Program-made: the position numbers and the translations under genes
Part shown: positions 15,957-23,306 of the stretch, in pieces
Layout: the number at the start of each line of letters is the position of its first letter
How positions within the stretch are numbered: position 1 is the first letter of the stretch
NCBI GenBank assembly: GCA_025060635.1
Contig: JANXBN010000001.1
Span: 753,284-817,283 of the forward strand
Direction: 5' to 3'
Length of the DNA stretch: 64,000 nucleotides
DNA from: Candidatus Kryptonium sp.
GTDB taxonomy: Bacteria; Bacteroidota; Ignavibacteria; Kryptoniales; Kryptoniaceae
Notes under the pieces: generated by a model
What the model was told of the DNA's origin: nothing
Database searches by the model: none
The model's input: only the letters and a program-made list of their open reading frames with translations

Positions 15957-17547
15957 GGCTTATGTTTGACTTTTTTGGTAATGTTATTGTAAATGTTGTT
16001 CCATGATTTACCTTTGATTCAACGGTTATTTTCCCGCCATGTCTTTCAACTATTCCATACACGACTGCAAGTCCAAGTCCTGTTCCTTTACCTTCTTTTT
16101 TCGTTGTGAAAAATGGTTCAAATATATGTGGTAAAATTTCATCAGGTATTCCAACGCCAGTATCAATTATCTTGATTTGAATTTCATTATCGTTAATTTC
16201 TTTAACTTTTATCCCGAGAGTTCCGCCGTTTGGCATCGCTTCAATTGAGTTTATCTCCATCGCAAGGAGCATTTGTTCAATTTGTTGGGAATCGCAGAAA
16301 ATGAAAAGTGGATTCTCAGGAAGATCAATCTCAAGTTTTATATTGTTCATTTGCAAATGGTGAGATATCAAAGCTATGCTTCTTTTTACTATATGACAAA
16401 TATCTTCGTTTTTAAATTCACCTACTTTTTGTTTTGAGAACAAAAGCAGATTTTTGACTATGTTACCGCATCTTGCTGTTTCATCAATTATTATTGAAAG
16501 TTCATTCAAAATTTCTTCTTTTTCGCTTTCGCCAATTTTGCCGTTTTCAAGTTTTCTTTTTAAAAGTTTCGCATAGGTAAGGATTCCTTCAAGTGGATTG
16601 TTAAGCTCGTGCGCAACTGTTGCAGAAAGTTTCCCAAGCGAAGCCATTTTCTCAATTTGTAGCATATATGCATGAGCTCTTTGGAGTTCGGCGGTTTTTT
16701 CGTTTACTTTTTGCTCAAGTGTTTTAGCCCAGCTTAAGAGTTCTTCGTGAGCTTGTTTGAGTTTTTGAGTCATTTCATTGAAGGATTTAGCAAGTAAACC
16801 AATCTCATCGTTGGAGTTAAGATCAAGTTTAAAATCAAGATTTCCGTTCATTATCTCGGTTGTCCCATATGTTAATTTTTTCAGTGGGACATTCACGAAT
16901 TTCCAAATGAAGATAAGCACGAAAATTGAGATCGTGAAAAACATTATGATTCCGCTTGTATATTGAATCTGTGCCAATCGTTTCGTATTTCTGTGAAGAT
17001 CCTTAAGCGAAATCATCACATCAAAAACACCGAGGATCGTTTGTTCCTTTGTATGTGCATGGCAGCTGGCGTTATAGCATGATTCCTCGTTTTTTATCGG
17101 ATTTATCGCTCCAAGTATTTTATGCCCATCTGGTGCATTAAATATACGGGTCAATTGAGATGCTTCCGCTGGGATGCTTATTTTTCCATCGTAGTGGCAT
17201 ATGTTGCAAGCTTCGCTTTCAACAGGTATAACTTTTCCAACTTCATCAGGTATGGTTGAAAATGTTATTTCGCCTCTTTTATTGTATATTCTTATTACTT
17301 CAATTCCAGGTTGCTGTCCGAGCATTTTTATTATTTGGTAAATATCTTCCCTGTGATTGCGCAACATGCTATAGTGTGTTGAACGCTTTATCAGATCGCT
17401 CATTTTTACGGCGTATTCCTTTGATATTTCTAAATATTGCCTCGTTTGCCATTCTATAATCAAGGTTGAAAAAACAATAGTAATTCCCAGGACGAGGAAG
17501 AAGATAAGAATAAAAAGCTTGAACGCAAGGCTCTTGAAGATTTTCAT
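15925..17547 (-). CDS. Membrane histidine kinase with periplasmic heme-c-type motifs
   Basis: The protein has 540 residues. TM1 is at about 10-32, the periplasmic domain at 33-197, TM2 at 198-217, and a HAMP linker to about 272 with a coiled coil. The HisKA His313 is in VAHELNNPLEG, and the HATPase has the DTGVGIP, FEPFFTTK and GTGLGLAVVYG boxes. The sensor domain contains CNICH (114-118), a standard CxxCH heme-c site, and CYNASCH (157-163), a CxxxxCH site. This suggests a mono- or di-heme redox or gas sensor. It is coupled to the downstream sigma-54 regulator and lies next to the Fe-S/NrfD redox module. Confidence 0.9.
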   Translation of the reverse strand: MKIFKSLAFKLFILIFFLVLGITIVFSTLIIEWQTRQYLEISKEYAVKMSDLIKRSTHYSMLRNHREDIYQIIKMLGQQPGIEVIRIYNKRGEITFSTIPDEVGKVIPVESEACNICHYDGKISIPAEASQLTRIFNAPDGHKILGAINPIKNEESCYNASCHAHTKEQTILGVFDVMISLKDLHRNTKRLAQIQYTSGIIMFFTISIFVLIFIWKFVNVPLKKLTYGTTEIMNGNLDFKLDLNSNDEIGLLAKSFNEMTQKLKQAHEELLSWAKTLEQKVNEKTAELQRAHAYMLQIEKMASLGKLSATVAHELNNPLEGILTYAKLLKRKLENGKIGESEKEEILNELSIIIDETARCGNIVKNLLLFSKQKVGEFKNEDICHIVKRSIALISHHLQMNNIKLEIDLPENPLFIFCDSQQIEQMLLAMEINSIEAMPNGGTLGIKVKEINDNEIQIKIIDTGVGIPDEILPHIFEPFFTTKKEGKGTGLGLAVVYGIVERHGGKITVESKVNHGTTFTITLPKKSNISHDTEIQYFNR

Positions 17548-17583
17548 TATAGTCTTAAGCCAATTATTTTATTTTCATTTCAC

Positions 17584-17632
17584 TCTAACTCAAAATTCGT
17601 GCCAGTTTTGAACTTGTTTCTTTTGAGTTAGA
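17584..17632 (-). promoter_or_regulatory. Predicted sigma-54 promoter of the kinase-regulator operon, bracketed by a perfect 12-bp inverted repeat
   Basis: Read on the minus strand, 17605-17590 is CTGGCACGAATTTTGA. It matches the sigma-54 consensus YTGGCACGRNNNTTGCW except for A in place of C in the -12 box. The start site would be near 17578, about 30 nt before the kinase start codon. The arms TCTAACTCAAAA (17584-17595) and TTTTGAGTTAGA (17621-17632) are exact reverse complements, 25 bp apart. One covers the -12 box and the other lies just upstream of the -24 box. Confidence 0.72.
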
Positions 17633-17706
17633 TTTTTCAAATGTTTCTGTTAAGTAGTTTTTTCTTTTCATTTTTGCCCCACAAGATGTTCAAAAAATAG
17701 ACAAGA

Positions 17707-18321
17707 TTAGCAGATCTTGAATACTTTATTTATGATGGAAAAATACCGCTTTGCCCCGAGCAGATCTTTAATTGTTTCAATAACTCTGCCTCCGTCTTGA
17801 AGCGTTGGAATTGAAACTTGATCAAAAGATTCGGTGATCGTTGAGAGAATTTCGTTCTTAAATTCTTTGATTTTGGAGTTATAATACTCTAAAAATTCCG
17901 AATAAGTTAGAAGTCCAGCGATTTTTTCGGTTGTTTTTATTTTAAAAAGCCATCCAGTATTATATGGGTCTTTGTTTGCGATATCGGGATGTTCTATTAA
18001 AGTTTTATTTATTTCAAAAAGCTCGCCTTGGATAGGCGAGCGAATTCTTAAAATTCCATCTCTATATATTGCCCACGCACAAGGGGTGTTTTGCTTAACC
18101 GATGATGGGGGAGCAAGAAATATGAACTCAATTATTGGGGCAAAGAGATAAATAATTGAAGAGCTAAGCCCAACGGTTATTAAATTCGGCTCTGGCTTTA
18201 TCCAGGTATGCGAGGCTGTATAGAATCTATCATCGGGAAACTCAACCTTTGAAAGAATCTCCATAAATCGCAAGGCGACATCAATCGCCGTTATTTGATT
18301 TATGTTTTTTCCGTTGGGCAT
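17707..18321 (-). CDS. Degenerate GcvH-like (lipoyl-domain) protein, soluble, without the lipoyl lysine
   Basis: Residues about 33-130 follow the glycine-cleavage H-protein fold: HTWIKPEPNLITVGLSS (38-54, as HEW...VGIT), RSPIQGELFEIN (94-105) and DPYNTGWLFKI (118-128). The position of the lipoylated Lys (ESVKAAS in GcvH) is occupied by YRDG, with Asp88 at the aligned position, so lipoylation is not expected. A helical C-terminal extension (130-204) ends in VSIPTLQDGGRVIETIKDLLG, which resembles the C-terminus of the second H-like protein at 20305-20967. It is the last gene of the redox operon, 9 nt after the NrfD gene. Its function is unknown. Confidence 0.75.
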   Translation of the reverse strand: MPNGKNINQITAIDVALRFMEILSKVEFPDDRFYTASHTWIKPEPNLITVGLSSSIIYLFAPIIEFIFLAPPSSVKQNTPCAWAIYRDGILRIRSPIQGELFEINKTLIEHPDIANKDPYNTGWLFKIKTTEKIAGLLTYSEFLEYYNSKIKEFKNEILSTITESFDQVSIPTLQDGGRVIETIKDLLGAKRYFSIINKVFKIC

Positions 18322-18329
18322 AGCTAATT

Positions 18330-19517
18330 TTAGGTTTGCTCTTTAAAGACTTCTTTTATTGAAATAACCTCAAAACCTTCGGTTAATAATTTTCTCTTCT
18401 CACTAACTTCAGGTGGAAATATAGGCAAATGTTTCGCTATAAATCTAAACAAAGCAAATCCAAGTGCGACCATGAAAAGAGTCACAGTTATTTCAGTCCA
18501 CTTCGGGAAATAATTAGCTTGCGTGTAATTTTCAAGCGCCGTAATGCTAACATTTAATCTATTGAGAATAAAGCCGAGGACTGTAATAAGCTGCGCAATA
18601 AATAATCCTTTTTTACTGCTTCTTATCCGTGAATTTGCAAGAAGTATTATTGGCAAGATTACTCCAAACGCAAACTCAATCCAAAACATTATCGCTTCAT
18701 AGTTCAGCGTGAAGATATAACTAAAGAGATTATACTTTATTATGTCTTGGATTTTTAAGACAAGATAAACCATCAATGCAACAGCGGTGACTTTTGCTAG
18801 CTTTGAGAGTATGTGAATTTCTATTTCTCTTTTAAAAGCTCTGGAACTTAAATATGATTCAATTGTGACCATTGCAGGACCAACAGCAACCGCTGAAAGG
18901 AAGAAGAGATATGGCAAGTTGCTTGAGTACCAGATCGGGTAAAGTTTTTCTGGAACGATTAAATATAATGAGCCCAATGAGGATTGGTGAAGTGTTGATA
19001 ATATAACACCTGCAACGACTAGGGGGATAGTTAAACTTTTTATTATCTTTTGTGGTTTTTCAAGTTTGAATTTCTGAAAAATGAACGGACTAAATTCAAG
19101 TGCAAGGACGGTTGTATAAAGCATAACACACCATGCTACCTCAAACATAACTGATTCTGGGTTCCACATTATTATGGGATGCCATATGTTCCATGGTTTT
19201 CCAAGATCAAAGAGAAGAGCAATGATAACGAGAAGATATCCGAGAAATGCGGTTAAAATTGCGGATGGAAGAATTGATTTATATTCTTCAAGGTTGAAAA
19301 TATAAACTGCAGCAGCTATGACAAATCCACCTGCTGCAAGTCCAACGCCACAAAGGACATCAAATCCAATCCATAAACCCCAGGGGAACTCGTCGCTTAA
19401 ATTTGTAACAGCGCCAAGTCCTTTCGTAAAGCGAAGTATAGTTGAATAAATACCAAGAGCGACTATTATCCAGAAAACCGAGCTCCAGAATGTAAGTTTA
19501 GGGATTTTTATTTTCAT
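18330..19517 (-). CDS. NrfD/HybB-like integral membrane quinone oxidoreductase subunit
   Basis: This polytopic membrane protein of 395 residues has about ten hydrophobic segments. The N-terminal part LSDEFPWGLWIGFDVLCGVGLAAGGFV is characteristic of HybB-type NrfD proteins. In that family the subunit passes electrons between a menaquinone pool and the partner Fe-S protein. The partner is encoded immediately upstream with a 4-nt overlap. No hydrogenase, molybdoenzyme or multiheme cytochrome gene lies in the operon, so the electron donor or acceptor on the other side is not encoded here. Confidence 0.9.
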   Translation of the reverse strand: MKIKIPKLTFWSSVFWIIVALGIYSTILRFTKGLGAVTNLSDEFPWGLWIGFDVLCGVGLAAGGFVIAAAVYIFNLEEYKSILPSAILTAFLGYLLVIIALLFDLGKPWNIWHPIIMWNPESVMFEVAWCVMLYTTVLALEFSPFIFQKFKLEKPQKIIKSLTIPLVVAGVILSTLHQSSLGSLYLIVPEKLYPIWYSSNLPYLFFLSAVAVGPAMVTIESYLSSRAFKREIEIHILSKLAKVTAVALMVYLVLKIQDIIKYNLFSYIFTLNYEAIMFWIEFAFGVILPIILLANSRIRSSKKGLFIAQLITVLGFILNRLNVSITALENYTQANYFPKWTEITVTLFMVALGFALFRFIAKHLPIFPPEVSEKRKLLTEGFEVISIKEVFKEQT

Positions 19518-20284
19518 TTTCCGTTCTCCTTTTTGTTGTTTTCTTCCATTTCTTTAAGTTTTCTTTGAAGTCGTTGGACTTCATCTCTACGCTTTGTTAT
19601 CCACCAGATTCCGAATAATAATGTTCCGCCCCAGAAAATGTAACCCGGGATCTTTGACATAATTTGTTCTGTAAATAGAGAAAGCGGAACTTCTGGAAGG
19701 TTAGCTTTGAAGCCAAGTTTCTGCATAGGTCTATCAGCTAGGTAAAGCACTGAAGTTCCTCCAGCTTCTTTCAGTCCAAAGATGTGCGGATAATATGTTT
19801 CTGGATTTTCATTGATTCTTCTTTTTGCTTCTTCAATTAGTTCATCTCTTTTCCCAAAGGTTCTTGCTTCGGCTGGACAAGCTTCAACACAAGCCGGGAC
19901 ATTGCCAGCTTTTATTCTTTCATAACACATATCACATTTTGTGACTTTTGGATTTAGCTTGTCCCATTGATACTTTGGTATATCAAATGGGCAAGCTTGC
20001 ATACAATATCTGCAACCGAGGCACTTTGATGGATCGTATATAACTGGACCAAGGCTGGTTTTTTGAAATGCTCCAACTGGGCAAGCAGAAGCACAGGTTG
20101 GTTTTTCACAATGCATGCAGAGTCGTGATACATAAACCCCATTGTAATCTATGACAGCGGTGTTTTGAATTGATGAAAGCTTATGAGCTTCTGTGATAGG
20201 GTTACCCCATCTTTGAGCACATGCTTCTTCACAAGCATAACAGCCTATGCATCTGGTTATGTCAATTAAAATTCCGTATTTCAT
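19514..20284 (-). CDS. Four-cluster [4Fe-4S] ferredoxin-type subunit with C-terminal membrane anchor (HybA/DmsB-like)
   Basis: Four Cys sets are visible, in order: RCIGCYACEEAC (11-22), LCMHCEKPTCASACP, KCLGCRYCMQACP and KCDMCYERIKAGNVPACVEACP. Together these would hold four [4Fe-4S] clusters, as in DmsB/HybA/NrfC. A single TM helix lies near 212-229 (IPGYIFWGGTLLFGIWWI), followed by a basic coiled-coil tail. There is no Tat signal: the protein starts directly before the first cluster, and an in-frame stop lies 30 nt upstream (20315-20317). It overlaps the NrfD gene by 4 nt. The basic tail after the TM suggests a cytoplasmic C-terminus, which conflicts with the missing export signal. Confidence 0.9.
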   Translation of the reverse strand: MKYGILIDITRCIGCYACEEACAQRWGNPITEAHKLSSIQNTAVIDYNGVYVSRLCMHCEKPTCASACPVGAFQKTSLGPVIYDPSKCLGCRYCMQACPFDIPKYQWDKLNPKVTKCDMCYERIKAGNVPACVEACPAEARTFGKRDELIEEAKRRINENPETYYPHIFGLKEAGGTSVLYLADRPMQKLGFKANLPEVPLSLFTEQIMSKIPGYIFWGGTLLFGIWWITKRRDEVQRLQRKLKEMEENNKKENGK

Positions 20285-20304
20285 TTTTAAACCAGATTTA
20301 ATTT

Positions 20305-20967
20305 TTAAATGCGTTTAATAAATTCTTTTTCAAATTTTTCCCAAGTTTTTTCATCAACATTTTGTAAAACTCCTTTTATCACGAGCCCACCGTCCACAAG
20401 CGTTGGCTCTGGTGAAAACTTCGGCGCTTCTATACTTATAAATTCTCTAAATCTTTTTATCTCATTTCTCAACCATTGCGAGGCTTCGTTTCCAATTAAG
20501 AGATTTTTTAGCTCCGATGATACATCTTCAGGTTCAATCATAACAATCCAACCATTGAAATATGGATCATTTAAAATTGTTTCTGGTGATTCAAGTATTG
20601 ATGGATTAATTTCCGTGATTTTTCCGTTAATCGGAGAGATAAAGGTAAGAGTTCGTTCACCTTGTTTAATTTTGAAAAGTGGATCTCCTTTTTTGATCTT
20701 CTCTCCTACGGGTAGAACTTCAATAGCATCAATTTTTCCTGTCACTTTTGAAATGAAATCATCAACTCCGACATAAACCTTACCAGAAAATAGAAGCTCA
20801 AGCCATGTGTGAGCTTTGCTGAAGAAATAGCCACGGGGTAAGACAAAACTTTCAGGACTTAACATAACTTGTGGTTGATAAATCTCCCGCTTTTTATGTG
20901 CCCTCTGGATTAGAAGGTCAATTGCTATGCAAGTTAGAATTGTTGCTATTACGAAAAGAGCTACCAT
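20305..20967 (-). CDS. Membrane-anchored degenerate GcvH-like protein, without the lipoyl lysine
   Basis: An N-terminal TM helix (2-20) is followed by QRAHKKR, which places the rest in the cytoplasm by the positive-inside rule. Residues 47-145 have the H-protein fold: KAHTWLELLFSGKVYVGVDDF, SPINGKITEIN and NDPYFNGWIVMI (133-144). The lipoyl-Lys position aligns with Glu104 in KQGERTLTF, so it should not carry lipoate. The C-terminal region has PTLVDGGLVIKGVL, similar to TLQDGGRVIETI in the other H-like protein. It is the first gene of the Fe-S/NrfD operon and has a predicted sigma-54 promoter 35 nt ahead. Confidence 0.77.
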   Translation of the reverse strand: MVALFVIATILTCIAIDLLIQRAHKKREIYQPQVMLSPESFVLPRGYFFSKAHTWLELLFSGKVYVGVDDFISKVTGKIDAIEVLPVGEKIKKGDPLFKIKQGERTLTFISPINGKITEINPSILESPETILNDPYFNGWIVMIEPEDVSSELKNLLIGNEASQWLRNEIKRFREFISIEAPKFSPEPTLVDGGLVIKGVLQNVDEKTWEKFEKEFIKRI

Positions 20968-21013
20968 GATATGTTCTCCAAATTTTTGTTTTTGTTTTCA
21001 CATTTATTATATC

Positions 21014-21029
21014 ACAAATAAAGTGCCAA
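21014..21029 (-). promoter_or_regulatory. Predicted sigma-54 promoter of the H-like/Fe-S/NrfD operon
   Basis: Read on the minus strand, 21029-21014 is TTGGCACTTTATTTGT. The -24 box TTGGCAC is perfect and the -12 box is TTTGT instead of TTTGC, with the correct GG-to-G spacing. The start site would be near 21002, 35 nt upstream of the first gene. Two identical palindromes lie about 100 and 190 bp further upstream, the usual distance for an activator's enhancer sites. Confidence 0.65.
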
Positions 21030-21103
21030 TGTTTGGCGAGAGATTTTTGTGCTTGAATTTCAATCTATATTCTCGTTGCGGAGCGAATGTGAAATTTGCA
21101 ACC

Positions 21104-21208
21104 GTTGAAATTTTCAATAGTCAATCTTGGTAGTGGTGTAAAATTTTTTGATTTATAGATTTTTGATGGTGTTGAAAAATTTATCAGTATATTGTTGAAA
21201 TTTTCAAT
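21104..21208. repeat. Two identical palindromic boxes, candidate activator enhancer sites
   Basis: GTTGAAATTTTCAAT occurs at 21104-21118 and again at 21194-21208, 90 bp apart. Its core TTGAAA-T-TTTCAA is a perfect palindrome around one base. Relative to the predicted sigma-54 start near 21002, the boxes sit at about -102 to -116 and -192 to -206. NtrC-type proteins normally bind dyads at such distances. The neighbouring regulator (14607-15956) is the natural candidate, but this is not shown. Confidence 0.5.
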
Positions 21209-21365
21209 TGTGTGGTTGTCGTTTTTATTGATTTTTGAAAGACGGATAATTCAAACCAGCGACAGCGGAAGTTGTTTTTTCTTATTGGTTATCAAAGATG
21301 GGAGCATAGTATGATGCTAAATTGATTTGAAATTTTTATTTTTGGCTTTTGCTACCGTTTTTGGC

Positions 21366-21394
21366 TTGCTTATAAGCGTTTTTTTGTTTATATT
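21366..21394 (+). promoter_or_regulatory. Housekeeping promoter of the yceD-rpmF-lipid operon
   Basis: TTGCTT (21366-21371), 17 bp, TATATT (21389-21394) places the start near 21401, about 20 nt ahead of yceD. The arrangement TTG-N20-TATATTT is shared with the promoters of crtI and tRNA-Cys in this window. Confidence 0.55.
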
Positions 21395-21421
21395 TCTACC
21401 AAAATTTTTAATAAAGAACGG

Positions 21422-21961
21422 ATGAATTCTTTAATGAAGATTAACATTTCAAAGCTGTCCGATGGGGAGCATTTTTATACATTTATAGTGAAACCATCGG
21501 ACTTAGAATTGGATGAAAAAAGATTCAACAAGCCCGTTTATGTTGATGCGACGCTTGAAAAATCAAAGCGACAGCTCTTTCTAAGAGCTAATGTTTACAC
21601 AGTTGGAAGGTTTCAATGTGATAGATGTATTGAAGATTTTGATATGGTTCTTGAAAACAGTTACAGGATGTATTATGTTTATAGCGAAGAAGAGTCAAAA
21701 AAATATGAACCTGAAGAAGTGGTCGTGATAACACCGGAGACAAACGAGATTGACATCTCGGATGATGTTAGACAGATGGTTTTACTTTCTGTTCCCATGA
21801 AGTTGCTTTGTTATGAAGATTGCCTTGGGCTTTGTCAAAGATGTGGGAAAAATTTAAACTTTGAAACATGCACCTGTAAAGTTGAGGCGATAGATCCACG
21901 CTGGGCTCCTCTTTTAAAACTTATGGAAAGAGAAAGTTTAGGAAATGAAACAGAAAATTAA
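21422..21961 (+). CDS. YceD/DUF177 family protein
   Basis: This 179-residue protein of the DUF177 (YceD) family is almost always found directly upstream of rpmF, as here, and is linked to 23S rRNA maturation in the literature. Residues FQCDRCIEDFDM carry a CxxC pair, and the C-terminal part carries CYEDCLGLCQRCGKNLNFETCTC, which looks like a zinc site. The family core EIDISDDVRQMVLLSVPMKLLC is clear. There are ATG codons at 21422 and at 21434; the second lies just before KINISKL and could also be the start. rpmF follows after 18 nt. Confidence 0.88.
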   Translation: MNSLMKINISKLSDGEHFYTFIVKPSDLELDEKRFNKPVYVDATLEKSKRQLFLRANVYTVGRFQCDRCIEDFDMVLENSYRMYYVYSEEESKKYEPEEVVVITPETNEIDISDDVRQMVLLSVPMKLLCYEDCLGLCQRCGKNLNFETCTCKVEAIDPRWAPLLKLMERESLGNETEN

Positions 21962-21979
21962 TCATGAGGTGATTTAACC

Positions 21980-22159
21980 ATGCCAAATCCAAAGCGAAGA
22001 CATTCAAGGTCGCGCAGAGATAAGAGAAGAGCAAATTACAAACCTACAGCGCCAAATTTGAGCGAATGTCCGCAATGCCACGAACCAAAGCTTCCACATC
22101 GTGCCTGTCCAAAATGCGGATACTACCATGGTAGAACCGTCATAGTTCCAAAGGAGTAA
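21980..22159 (+). CDS. rpmF: Ribosomal protein L32
   Basis: A 59-residue basic protein begins MPNPKRRHSRSRRDKRRANY, the standard L32 start. It has the zinc-ribbon Cys pairs CPQCHEPKLPHRACPKCGYY and ends HGRTVIVPKE. A good ribosome site (GAGGTG) precedes the ATG. The order yceD-rpmF-plsX-fabH is the classical bacterial arrangement that links ribosome and lipid synthesis. Confidence 0.97.
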   Translation: MPNPKRRHSRSRRDKRRANYKPTAPNLSECPQCHEPKLPHRACPKCGYYHGRTVIVPKE

Positions 22160-22187
22160 AGAAAAGTCAATTTTTTAACTTTTAAAA

Positions 22188-22227
22188 AGGTTGGGGTAAG
22201 ATAGATATTTTATCAAAGCCCCAGCCT
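22188..22227 (+). terminator. Hairpin between rpmF and plsX (attenuator or terminator)
   Basis: AGGTTGGGG (22188-22196) pairs with CCCCAGCCT (22219-22227) through nine positions, one of them G-T, around a 22-nt loop. An AT-rich stretch with a run of five T follows. It could reduce read-through from the ribosomal gene into plsX. The long loop makes it weaker than the other terminators in the window. Confidence 0.45.
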
Positions 22228-22265
22228 ATTTAGTATTTTTAATTTAAACCTAAAAATAATTGCGG

Positions 22266-23306
22266 ATGTCAGCCTCAAATTCTAAAAAGATTAAAATTGC
22301 AGTTGATGCTATGGGTGGAGATTACGCACCAGCGACTGTAATTGAAGGTGCGTTAAATGCTCTAAGAGAATCAAATAATAGATTTTCAATTGTTCTTGTT
22401 GGGGATGAAAAAAGAATAAAAGAAGAATTGAAAAAACATGATACAACTGGGCTTGATTTTTCAATTGTTGATGCACCTCAAGTAATTGAGATGGATGATA
22501 TTCCAACCATTGCGTTGAGGAAGAAGAAAAATTCATCAATTGTCGTGGGAATGAAGCTTCATAGTGATGGTGAGGTTGACGCATTTGCAAGTGCGGGAAA
22601 TACTGGCGCGGTCCTCACAGCTGCAACTTTTATTCTTGGTAGAATTGAGGGAATTTCAAGACCAACAATTGGTAGCGTATTTCCAACTGAATCGGGGACT
22701 AAAAGTATAATGTTGGATGTTGGTGCAAATGTTGATTGTAAACCGCATCATTTGTTTGAGTTCGCTATTATGGGAAGTATTTATTCAAACACGATATTGG
22801 AACAGAAAAATCCTAAAGTAGCTCTTTTAAACATCGGCGAGGAAAAAACAAAAGGTAGTGAAACTGTTTTACAAGCATATCAACTTCTTTCGGAGAGTAA
22901 ACTTAATTTCATAGGAAATGTTGAGGGTCGTGATATACTTCTTGGAAAGGCGGATGTCATAGTTTGTGATGGCTTTGTTGGAAATATAGTTTTAAAGTTT
23001 GCTGAAAGTGTCCTTGGGGTTTTGAAAAGAAGGTTAAGAAATTATGCGGTTAAAAACATTTTCAGAAAATTAACATTTGGATTTCTTGCGCGTGGATTGA
23101 GAAAAGCATTAAAAGAATTTGATTATCAAGAATATGGTGGTGTGCCTTTTCTCGGTGTCAATGGCGTTGCAATAATTGGTCATGGAAGTTCAAGCTCAAT
23201 TGCGATTAAAAATATGATTTACAGAGCGGAGGAGACAGTGCAGAAGAAGATCAATCAAAGGATAAAAGAAGCATTAAAGCATTACAAACATAAAATGGAG
23301 GTATGA
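22266..23306 (+). CDS. plsX: Phosphate acyltransferase PlsX
   Basis: This enzyme makes acyl-phosphate from acyl-ACP for phosphatidic acid synthesis. Family motifs include [12 protein letters not shown] at the N-terminus, [26 protein letters not shown] and the C-terminal [19 protein letters not shown] start at ATG 22266; a TTG six bases upstream is also in frame. It overlaps fabH by 4 nt. The length of about 346 residues is normal. Confidence 0.96.
   Translation: MSASNSKKIKIAVDAMGGDYAPATVIEGALNALRESNNRFSIVLVGDEKRIKEELKKHDTTGLDFSIVDAPQVIEMDDIPTIALRKKKNSSIVVGMKLHSDGEVDAFASAGNTGAVLTAATFILGRIEGISRPTIGSVFPTESGTKSIMLDVGANVDCKPHHLFEFAIMGSIYSNTILEQKNPKVALLNIGEEKTKGSETVLQAYQLLSESKLNFIGNVEGRDILLGKADVIVCDGFVGNIVLKFAESVLGVLKRRLRNYAVKNIFRKLTFGFLARGLRKALKEFDYQEYGGVPFLGVNGVAIIGHGSSSSIAIKNMIYRAEETVQKKINQRIKEALKHYKHKMEV

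Larger units (their letters stand above)
20968..21421. other. 454-bp divergent intergenic region between the redox operon and the lipid operon
   Basis: I see no gene here. The region contains a predicted sigma-54 promoter for the minus-strand redox operon (21014-21029) and two identical 15-bp palindromic boxes GTTGAAATTTTCAAT (21104-21118 and 21194-21208). A housekeeping promoter for the plus-strand yceD gene lies at 21366-21394. Short open frames here lack start context and similarity to known families. Confidence 0.6.

Noticed and set aside
17707-20967. Reading the two H-like proteins as the GcvH of the glycine cleavage system
   Set aside because: Both lack the lipoyl Lys and lie in a redox operon about 40 kb from gcvPB.
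20927-21133. Possible small plus-strand gene across the redox-operon promoter
   Set aside because: It overlaps the start of the H-like gene and its promoter, has no ribosome site and no recognisable similarity.
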